A stretch of DNA of 64,000 bases from Bostrychus sinensis (Eukaryota; Chordata; Actinopteri; Gobiiformes; Eleotridae): positions 32,702,526 to 32,766,525 of the forward strand of contig CM036254.1 of NCBI GenBank assembly GCA_020698575.1, given 5' to 3'. The notes beneath the pieces are model-generated. The model ran no database searches, was not told the DNA's origin, and saw only the letters and a list, made by a program, of their open reading frames with translations. Numbering within the stretch: position 1 is the first letter of the stretch; each line of letters begins with the position of its first letter. Positions 55,486 to 64,000 of this stretch are shown here, piece after piece. The translations under genes and the position numbers were made by a program.

Positions 55486-58400
55486 AGTGCATGAAATAAC
55501 ATCACATCAGAGCCTTGTGGGTGGTGTAACAGTTTTAATTATAACTTTTGTACAATAGATTTTACATTTTCACAAGCTAAGAAGTTTATGATGGCAGATA
55601 GCTGAGGGCATCTCCACTGAAAGCCATTTTCTGCTAAATTTCAAACCACAAATGGGATGGAGACGCACAGCAAACATAGTCACCACCTTTACTTTTTTGA
55701 AGTCCAAAAAATTATATCCTTCATAATAAAAGCTGATGAACCATCGACAAATATCAGCTTCCCCAATTCCAATGGTGATATGGCATTGGTAAGCTTTACA
55801 AAAGTGGTTAAGACATACATTTATTAAAAGCCTTCCATCAAACATTCTTTCTGCGGGAACATTTGCGCCAGTTTCAAATATGCAACAAAATTCCTCCAGA
55901 ATTGAATAGAATAAATTTCAAATTTACCATCATGCAATTTTTAAAATCTTGCATAACTCCTTATTATTATGAATTAATCCAGCAGCCCTGAACAGTTTCA
56001 ATAACATTAAAATATTAGCTTATCATAGCCGCCGCTCCTTCAATCAAAACAAAATATAGAAAAATAATTTTAGCCGAAAAAATTGTAAGCGTAAATGGGC
56101 CTATGTTACAATACCTACAAAACAATACCTACAATAGGAGAGTTACATTGATATTTTCTCAGATGCAATAATATTTCATAATCATAATCATGTACAGTAC
56201 ATACTGGAGAAATATACATATACCGTTGTTATAAAAACAATATTCTGGCTTGTCGAGCTCGAGGTCAAAATCACAATGCTCCAGGAACAGAACATCAGTC
56301 ACAAACCATTGTCCAATCATAGTTCATATTTCATATCTCAGCCAAGTCCATACAGTGCAGATGCCTTGGTAAATATCCCTCTACTGTACATCAATCATGG
56401 TTGAGAAGAAGGAAGTCCACAAAAAACACTTTCTGGATGGATGGAGAAGTATGATCAGTGTGTCAGGAATGAATGTGATAAGTGAAATAGTGTTGTTTTT
56501 AACAAAATGGCGGTAATGAGGTGAAGTGTCATCAGTAAAGTTTGAGAGCTTATATGGAAACTAGAAGGATTGTTTACATGTTCAACTCTGCCCCTCTTCT
56601 CTGTCTAATAGGAACTGAATCAAGAATTGCAGCTATTTCACGTTACTGCTATTTGCATTAAGCAATGGTGAATATTACAATTAACACCGACCATTATACA
56701 AGAAAATCCAACAAAATAATATAACCATGTATGACAATTAAATGGGTTAGGTCAACTTAGATGTATACGGCATATAAATATTGAGCAAACATTAGTAACA
56801 TTTTAGAATAACTCAGTAGCAGTAAAGCATTAATAAATATGTAATTAACAAATGAATTAATGAATAAACAATTTAGATAGATACTGTATTAAAACTGACG
56901 TTAATGTAATGATGTGATGTAATGTTGAACTGATTTACATGAGCTTATTACTAAAGAATTGAACAGTAATAACAATGTTTATAACTAAATTGTGTTTATA
57001 CATGTTGAAGCAATGCTTTGTAAATAATCTGTTTTTGATTACTAACCCTCAGCTAATGCTTAACTAACAATATTGTGAGTTATACTGAAGTGTTACCCAA
57101 ACATGTTTTATTTTAACAATGTTATAAAATTACATTTAGATTAATCATGGACTATATTTCTTTCACATTTTTATGCTTACATACAGAGCCTGATTAAGAG
57201 GGGTAGAATCGAAAAGTAAAGTCGTAGCATGTCATACCATTTAATTTCTTTGTGAAAGTCTGAGCCACAAACAGTTGGACATAGACACTACTTACAGCTA
57301 TGATGCATGATCACATCTTTAGAGAAGTACATGAGTCAGATGGTCTGTTGCAAAGCACCATCTGAGTGAGACCCATTATGCTACAGTCAACTATCCATAG
57401 ATACTGGAGTTACCTGGTTGTGTAGTAGTAGTTGTATTTTGTATCCATGTACCTCCTTATGGGGGCCAGCAATTTCACACCATTTGGGCAAATCATGGTA
57501 TCAACTACAGGGCAGAGAGGCAGTCTGCATTTTTTTGTCTTAACACAAATGTCTTGTGGGAATTCAACCTTTGCACATGTGTTGTTGGTGCTTTGTGCTG
57601 CTACTTAGTCACACTCACATAAGGATGCCCACATAACAGAAAACAAAATTCCATGTTCAAATTGTATTTGTAGAAACTATTTCCAGAACTTTGCAATTGT
57701 AAGGAAACACGTGTTTTCTTCAAGGTTTTTATGGTCCAAGTGCACTGAATGAAGGTCCTACTGAATTAAATGAATATATTTTTCAAAACCAATCAGGTGA
57801 CAGTATTGAGAGGGTGATGCAGGCACAAAAAAATAAGTTTGAAAACACTCAAGTCAAGCACTTTTTAGGGTGCAAAACTAAAAAGAAACAATATTTTTAA
57901 GGATTACACACAAACATGGGAAACCTTGTGAAGTAAGTATACTGTATCTGAGTAATGACCTCTAAAAGCTCATCCCTTATCTTCCATAGGACAGAGAACA
58001 TGGCTTACAATTACAATATGTACAATCACTAATGAGTGGACGGAGCCATTCACAGCAGTGTACTTTTATGTAAATGTTGACAGAACCACAAGAAAAAACA
58101 GATCTGAAAGCTGTGTCTGAGTGTGGCAAATGTGTCGCGTAGGTCTCTGCCTGTGTGCTTTTGCCCATGGCAGTGTTCAGTATGAGCTACAATAAAGATG
58201 CTGCGGGCACAAGATATTGGTGTTGTCTCTAAAAGGACATGGCATGATCCACCTATCATTCAGCTGACTACAGTGTAAAATACTGGATCATTCCATGGTC
58301 AAATCCACAGAAACCACTGAAACACCTGCCCACGTGTAGCTGTCACTGAACAGTGTGACTTTTTCAGCAGGAGACCCACCTTTAGCCCTCCACACACGAA

Positions 58401-59413
58401 CTGACAAGAGTCAAGCTGCTGGACCATACACAACTGCACAATAAAGTAAGAGGGCCACAGTGAAAGAAGAAAAATATGTCTAATATATGATTTATTTTTT
58501 GCAGTGTTGTGCAGTTTGCTCATCAGAAATAGGTTTAATGGATGGCATGATTTTAAGAGCCAGTTGGAGAATTCTTTCTTGTACAAAATATTCTATTCAG
58601 AATATTAATAATTTGCTTAGGTATGTCTGTGAAGACTCTGAGCCATCCAAGCTCTCTAAAGCACAACAAAAAACATTTAAAAATAAATCAGCTGGACCTG
58701 CTTTTTAGAATTTTAGATGTTTTGTCTCTTATCCAAGAGATTTTTTATATTTTGTCAGTGTCTCTGCTGAACTCTCTGCTGCATTGTCAATGCCATTGCC
58801 TCAAAAATGTGATTACATTATTGGCAAGTTATTACATTATTGGCTTCAATACATTTAAAATTGCCAAAATTATTATGTTAATGGCAGGTATTACATAATT
58901 ACATTATTGGTTGTTAGTGGTCTGTCTGTCACTTACACTGTAAAACCAACGCTAATCTAACGAGTGTTGTTTAGCTGGTAATTTGGGCAGTACATTATAG
59001 TCACAACCTCTTCCTTGAAAATTCATTATATTTGACTTTTCTTTGACTGTGGCTCTTATACCTTTTGTACACATTGTACGATTCCACTGATCAAATATAT
59101 GCGAGTTTCTCAAAAACCTAAATTCACTTTTTAAAACTAAGGAACACAGCCAGACTGAGTTTACACATATATTACAGATCACAATTTTAGCACATAGCTG
59201 CAAACTGAAATAAAAACGTCAAATAAAACAACAAGAAAAATATTTCATGAAAAAAACAAACAAACAAACAAACAAAAAAAGAGAGAATCCAGGGGAAAGC
59301 AAAGTACAACAGGCTTTACTGAGAAGAAAATGGTAGGGATTTCTCATGGAGCCTCTTCTATACAAATGTGTGTCTTTCAGTCCGTTGTGTTGCGTGGCTG
59401 CGAAGCATTGAGG
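55486..59413 (-). other. Repeat-poor stretch; possible 3' UTR and flank
   Basis: Apart from short runs ((AAAC)n at 59255-59275; ATTACATTATTGG repeated near 58810-58910) no named element is seen. This makes it one of the longest repeat-poor stretches in the window. It lies directly downstream, on the minus strand, of the candidate terminal exon at 59414-59563, so part of it is probably that gene's 3' UTR. Possible minus-strand AATAAA sites exist (for example near 55813), but none can be chosen from sequence alone. A 91-residue frame at 55845-55570 has no recognised domain. Confidence 0.35.
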
Positions 59414-59563
59414 CTACAAGAGTCCTGGCGAGGACAGCCCCCACTGGCTGTAGTACCACAGCCACAGCAGCAGGGGGAGCAGAGAGGCAGCAGAGGGCCG
59501 CCTGAGGTCAGCGGAGCTTCGAGGGATGGCATTCGATGTGCCCGGACCGTCAATCTGAGGGTC
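59414..59563 (-). CDS. Candidate terminal coding exon of a GPI-anchored surface protein
   Basis: On the minus strand a long polypyrimidine tract (TTTTTGTTTTTTTCCAG) ends at 59564 and is followed by a frame of 49 codons and a TAG stop (59416-59414). It starts DPQIDGPGTSNAIPRSSADL and continues RRPSAASLL, then a hydrophobic run PLLLWLWYY and a short tail ending GLL. Small residues (S-A-A-S) followed by a hydrophobic C-terminus with no charged tail is the layout of a GPI-attachment signal, where cleavage would occur at the small residues. The preceding exon is outside the recognised sequence, so phase 0 is an assumption. The protein family is not recognised. IgLON, contactin, glypican and GFR-alpha C-termini were considered without a match. 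Downstream DNA is repeat-poor, fitting a 3' UTR. The alternative is a chance frame. Confidence 0.45.
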   Translation of the reverse strand, partial: DPQIDGPGTSNAIPRSSADLRRPSAASLLPLLLWLWYYSQWGLSSPGLL

Positions 59564-59839
59564 CTGGAAAAAAACAAAAACAAAAACATGTTATTTTATT
59601 ATCTGATAAGATACATTTTATGTTTTGATGTAAATGAATGAATACATGAATCAGTTTTGTCAGTCTTTACCGTATCTTGTTTGTCTGCAAGATAATTCAA
59701 AAAGTAATGGTTGGATTTTTATGAAATTTTCAGGAAAGGTGGGAAAAGAAAGAAATGAAGAGGAACATCGTCTGATTCTAAAAACCTTGCTTTAATCATG
59801 ACAAACCCAGGTCTACACCAACACAAAAATATTACTAAT
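59564..59839. other. Presumed intron, no feature
   Basis: If the exon at 59414-59563 is real, this is the 3' part of its upstream intron. No repeat is recognised. Confidence 0.3.
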
Positions 59840-59960
59840 ACATTTAAAAAGTAAGGACTAAACCAGGACTAAACCAGGTTTAAACCGGGGCAAAACAAGG
59901 ACTCAAAAAGGACTAATCCAGGACAAACTAGGACCAAGTTGAGGTCTACACTTCAAGAAT
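59840..59960 (-). repeat. Degenerate GGTTTAGTCCT-type array, short
   Basis: AAGGACTAAACCAGGACTAA and similar words (ACCAGGTTTAAACC, AAAAAGGACTAATCCAGGAC) recur over 100 bp in the same orientation as 25940-26350. Confidence 0.8.
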
Positions 59961-60206
59961 AAAACTGGTTCAAAATTAAACTATTCAGAATTTGAAATGC
60001 AAAAGACTCCTGAGTACCACCCGAAAAAGCCCACGTACCACCAGTGGTACTCATACTACAGTTAAAGAACCACTGTGTTTAATCATTTTGTACTGAAAGT
60101 TGGCAAATTTTGTATGTGAGCAATATAACTAGTAAAGCTGTTACAGTGACAGGATATAGCAAGGTATCTACAGTCTATGAAGTAGCCTAACCACTCTGTC
60201 ACTCTG

Positions 60207-60209
<3 letters not shown>

Positions 60210-60262
<53 letters not shown>
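60210..60262. repeat. (TA)n microsatellite
   Basis: About 26 uninterrupted TA units. Confidence 0.97.
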
Positions 60263-60263
<1 letters not shown>

Positions 60264-60419
60264 CAAGTGCAGCTCCCTATTTATTTACATGGTGCTTGGT
60301 GTCTACAGTTATAATACTGTATGGCGCTGTTCCAGAGTCAGTTACTGCTGTACACCATTAGAATGTGCACTCTAGTGTTCTATTTATCTCTGACAATAAA
60401 ATCATAGCCTATACATTTA

Positions 60420-60768
60420 TTTATCTTTTGCTAATTCCAGTAGGCGTCGTGGGTGACTGAAGCCTATCCCAGCAACTACGAGCCTTAGGCAGGGTACACC
60501 CTGGACAATGGCCAGTTGCTTGCACGGCTGGCACATTCACAGACAATGATTCACTCTCACATTCATCCACCTGGGGCTGGAGTCACCAGTTCACCTAACA
60601 CCTGAATCTTTGGGCAGTGGGAGGAAGCAGGCGTACTCAGAGTAAACCCACAGTAACAGAAAGAGGACATGTAGACTCTGCCCAGAGAGATTGTGTGACA
60701 GATGGCCCATGGTTTAATCAGACAACTTCTTTGCAGGGAGCACTAACCACTCTGCCACCATGTTCCCC
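60420..60768 (-). mobile_element. V-SINE, nearly full length
   Basis: Minus-strand order is the head near 60760-60720 (CACTAACCACTCTGCCACC reversed), TAGACTCTGCCCAGAGAG, TCACCAGTTCACCTAACACC, CATTCACTCTCACATTCATC-like words, GGGTACACCCTGGACAATGG, and GAAGCCTATCCCAGCAACTA at the 3' side. It is more diverged than the copy at 22545. Confidence 0.85.
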
Positions 60769-60963
60769 AGACCCTGTACAAGTCGTATTCATTTTGATTA
60801 AATCATATTTACAACTGTACAAAATGTCTACATCCAGCATTACAAAATGGCAAACATCTCTGGATTAAACAAGAATTCTGTCCTTATTCTGACTTCAGAT
60901 GTCGTGAAAGTAGTATTTCTCTGTAATGTCAGTGTATATTTCAAAGTGCATATGCATGTCCTG

Positions 60964-60965
<2 letters not shown>

Positions 60966-61009
<44 letters not shown>
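60966..61009. repeat. (GT)n microsatellite
   Basis: About 22 uninterrupted GT units. Confidence 0.97.
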
Positions 61010-61011
<2 letters not shown>

Positions 61012-61744
61012 CTTAAGCACGAGTCTGCGCTTGCTAATAAAGCTCTGAGCTAACGGCTGGGTCATCTCCTCCAGACCTACCCGAGCCTTCACCAAATGTC
61101 ATCCCGCCGCATAACACAGCCTTATTATTGTACAATGACATTTACAGTGAACTTTAGAAGCCGGCAGATAAGCAACGATCCCATTTCAGCCTCAAAGGGA
61201 CTACAAAGAGCAGAGTTTACAAAGAAGGGACCCAGGCAATCAGCGTCAGAGAGAGGTCGCCAACTTCAACGTGGGGTCGCATCAAAACGCCCATCAGTCC
61301 CGTCACCAAGGCCACTGCTCCAGAAATAATTTGCTTTGGAGATGAAATGCTTAACATGTTTGAGGTTTAGCTTGAAAAAATTTGGGCTGGTGGTGAGAGA
61401 CAGACAAGTTGAGCTGTTGATCATGTCATGAGATATCTTTAAAACCTAAGTACTGGGGTAAATCACAAAATGAAAATAAAAGGCACAGAGGTGATCAATA
61501 AGAGTATCAATATCAAATGTGGAATTGATCTCAACCTCCATGGAATGATTTAACAGCGCCGTGTACTTTATGAATCATTATTATTGTAGATGTAGAGTCT
61601 GGAGATGTGCTTGAGTCAATGTAAGACTAGCCTCAAAGGTACCCATCTATCCCTTCCAACAAAAGCATGTAGTGTAAAAGTGGAATAAAGGTTTTGGAGT
61701 CTACCTTAAACTTCTAGCTCTGAGTTTAGTGCTAGACCATGCTG
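61010..61744. other. Apparently single-copy non-coding DNA
   Basis: Balanced composition, no recognised repeat. A 77-residue plus-strand frame (61096-61329) has no domain. A conserved non-coding element is possible. Confidence 0.35.
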
Positions 61745-62640
61745 ATAACAGCAAATGTCCAATATTATGCTTTTTTATTTATTTATTTATTTTGGTCTCT
61801 ATGACGTAGTTTTGGACACCTTTGCATTAGGGCTGCAACTAATGATTACTTTGATAATAGATTAATCTGGCGATCATTTTTATGACTAATCGATTATTAA
61901 TCAGATAGTGAAGCATGAGTAAATGTGTTATAAACTAATAATAATAATAATCATAATAATAATAATAATAGAGTGGTTATAAAATGAAGGTTTTATTGTT
62001 CCTGTTAAAATATTTAATTTTATACAAAATATTAATCAAACAATGGTTCACATATGCTTTTTGAAGACTTTTTGAAATAGCATATATACTCACAAAGATG
62101 TTTTTATTCAAAGACACAACATGAACATTGTGTTTCACTGTTTCTGTGGGTTTACTGCTCTGTTTTGTTAATGAAACCACTTCTGTCAGCACTTAACATG
62201 TTTCTGTGAGTCTGTGAATACCCCAGATAGCGATTAATCAATTACAAAATTAGTTGATGATTATTTTAATAATTGATTATAATAGAATAATTGTTGTAGC
62301 CCTATTTTGCATTAATATTTCTCCTTTTTATAACATAAGATAATATAAATGCATGGAAAACATCTTCTAAGGGAGCTGTTACTTTGACTTGGATTAGGTG
62401 TTTGACACCCCCTGTTGGCAACTGTGGAGAATGGACAGAACATAAAATGGCTAATTAGCACAACTATTAGCAACATGACACTAACAGATAAATTAATGAG
62501 CTGGCTGCTTTGTAGTGACAGCAGTTTAGGTGCTGGAATGAGTCCAGTGATGTACCAAGCATTTTCAGCTCTTCAGAAGCGATGCGCGCAGCATACAGGA
62601 TTGCTCAAACAAGCATGAATGAAACAAAATACTACTCTAG
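61745..62640 (+). repeat. Dispersed repeat family S, copy 2, interrupted
   Basis: It matches the minus strand of 15723-16280. It is interrupted at 61828-62304 by a hAT MITE, and at 62641 by family T. The family appears to resume at 63743. Confidence 0.8.
61828..62304. mobile_element. hAT MITE (TAGGGCTGCAACTAATGATT family)
   Basis: The left end TAGGGCTGCAACTAATGATT and right end ATTGTTGTAGCCCTA give inverted TAGGGCTGCAAC and TAGGGCTACAAC termini, with ATTAATC/GATTAAT-rich subterminal parts. Flanks CTTTGCAT (61820-61827) and TTTTGCAT (62305-62312) match 7 of 8, an 8-bp target duplication. The related empty site is present at about 16210-16228 on the minus strand. The length is 477 bp, non-coding. 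Confidence 0.9.
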
Positions 62641-63299
62641 GGGCCAGATTTATCAAAGGTTTGCGTGCACGCTAAATGAAAAAGACGTGCTAAAAATGGA
62701 GCAAACCCAGGTGCAGCTGAGATTTGCGTCTCTCACAGGAGCAAATTCAGCGCGGCGCAGATTTTGCTCCTGTGATTCAATGAATATGTAAAACAAGGCA
62801 TTCTTGCCAAAATGCGCAAAATTCAAAGCTTGGAAAATGCAAATGAAGTCGGTTTGCAGTCGCTGTTTGATTTATCACGAGATAAATCTGCGTGAAAATT
62901 TAGTACGTTGGAGAAGCAGGTGCAAAAGTTTTGCGGAGGTAAGAGTGTAGCTTTTAGTGCACAGATGAGGCGTTGAAAATAAGTTCTAATGCTTTAACAG
63001 GGCTCATTTACAAAGATACAACAGTAATGTGTTGATTTGAAGTCGAAGGAAACAAAGAAACAGACTTTACCTGCGGCACTTTTTCCTTGATTCTCGCTCG
63101 TATTTCCCTGAACTTCAGCCTTTTACAGCTCCTGTCTCTGGGCTTTCAGTCTGTTTAACATTCTTTGAAATCCTTACGGTGACAGAACAGTCTTTAAACG
63201 CTGCGCAAAGTCTACTCACTGTGTTTATCTCATTGCCTCCCAATGCTCGCTGCGGCGCTTGACTGACAGCTGCCCCCACAGAGGCTCAAGGCTGCGTGG
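62641..63299 (+). repeat. Dispersed repeat family T, copy 2
   Basis: It opens GGGCCAGATTTATCAAAGGT and matches 17564-18222 end to end (CAGATTTTGCTCCTGTGATT, GACAGACTTTACCTGC, CTTGACTGACAGCTGCCCC). It is placed inside family S copy 2. The remainder to about 63742 may belong to the same insertion but has no counterpart in copy 1. Confidence 0.85.
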
Positions 63300-63742
63300 A
63301 TTTGATCGAGCGGAGGACATCAAAAATGTTTTTTAATTGTTATTTTTATTCGATCACCATCAGCACGCCATATAGACTACTGATACATTTTATATAATTG
63401 TTTGAAAGGTTACTGGCTCTGACAGACAGTGAAAAGGACTTTCCTCTCCCTTCACTGTCTTTCACAGAGGGGAAATAAGGCACGTGACTCTGGTCAGCGA
63501 ACACAGCTCTACTACAGTCAGTCCTGTTATTTGTTGGACTCTCAGATTGTGTTTTGTGTTGCATCTCTGTAGGAAAGATGCAGTCAGAGCTGGCAAACAG
63601 CGTTGCTCTCACTGTCAGTGCGTTTTATGCTCACGCAAAATTCTCATTTACATATCAGATTTGCAGCAGCAGTTACTTGCGCAGTTTCTCTTCGTATATC
63701 ACACGCAACACGCCCACAAATACCAGACGCTATTTTTTAAGC

Positions 63743-63830
63743 TGCACACACAGATGGAAACAACAGTATAACACGGTTAAGAGCTCAGAAAAAGTCAGTT
63801 TTGCAGAATAGGGGACCTTCAAGCATGCTA
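63743..63830 (+). repeat. Family S continuation
   Basis: GATGGAAACAACAGTATAAC and AAAAGTCAGTTTTGCAGAAT match the end of family S copy 1 (minus strand of 15725-15795: GATGGAAACAAC, AAAAAGTCGATTTAGCAGAA). Confidence 0.7.
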
Positions 63831-64000
63831 GTATCTGCATTTTTCTTTGCTTCCCTTAATAGGTTTTTCTCCTTGTGCTCTTTCTCTTTCTCTCTCTTTC
63901 TTTTTCTTTCTTTGTGACCAGGCATATCCAGTACTGGTTTAGTCACATTCTGTGTATTATCAGCAGCCATTCATTCTGTGATGACAAGTTGTCAGATGAA

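Noticed and set aside
55570..55845. 91-codon minus-strand frame
   Set aside because: No domain recognised; it lies in the repeat-poor region that may be 3' UTR of the candidate gene. Kept only as a note.

Overview
This is vertebrate genomic DNA, most likely from a teleost fish. The evidence is the repeat content: a LINE-2 (Maui-like) element, a Penelope-like element with a GIY-YIG endonuclease, a Tc1-like transposon, many hAT relics, V-SINE/Mermaid-type and other tRNA-derived SINEs, and abundant AT-rich microsatellites. I found no complete host gene. The best host coding candidate is a 49-codon terminal exon on the minus strand (59414-59563). It follows a strong splice acceptor and encodes a C-terminus resembling a GPI-anchor signal. 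The rest looks like intron or intergenic DNA filled with transposable elements.

Layout. 0.3-2.2 kb: a fold-back repeat, one end of a hAT-like element, and a decayed LINE on the minus strand. 2.9-6.9 kb: a nearly full-length but broken LINE-2 element on the minus strand, with an SGNH/GDSL esterase remnant (ORF1), endonuclease plus reverse transcriptase (ORF2), and a 60-bp tandem repeat in its 3' UTR. 8.5-9.7 kb: a hAT-type element with perfect 8-bp target duplications. 10.6-11.4 kb: a 22/24-bp minisatellite rich in GC boxes. 14.4-18.2 kb: a Charlie-like hAT and several dispersed families. 20.4-22.3 kb: a 27-bp minisatellite of about 70 copies that is open in several reading frames on both strands. 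22.5 kb: a full V-SINE. 25.9-31.1 kb: a degenerate GGTTTAGTCCT-type array, a long-TIR MITE, and a 1.76-kb hAT-like element. 32.4-38.6 kb: several tRNA-SINEs and nested DNA elements. 38.7-40.7 kb: a hAT element splitting another degenerate array. 42.7-45.4 kb: MITEs nested in MITEs. 47.2-50.5 kb: SINE, LINE, Penelope and a composite repeat. 52.4-53.6 kb: a Tc1-like transposon with DD36E spacing. 53.7 kb: a 21-bp minisatellite. 55.5-59.4 kb: a stretch poor in recognised repeats, possibly the 3' UTR or flank of the gene ending at 59.4 kb. 60-64 kb: SINE, microsatellites and a nested repeat complex.

Every element-encoded protein seen is interrupted by stops, frameshifts or deletions. Nothing here works together as an operon or defence system, and I did not find a convincing undescribed biological system. 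The most informative signals are the datable nested insertions (two with related empty sites inside the same window), the DD36E transposase, the two large minisatellites that share a TCACCTGTC core, and the probable GPI-anchor exon.
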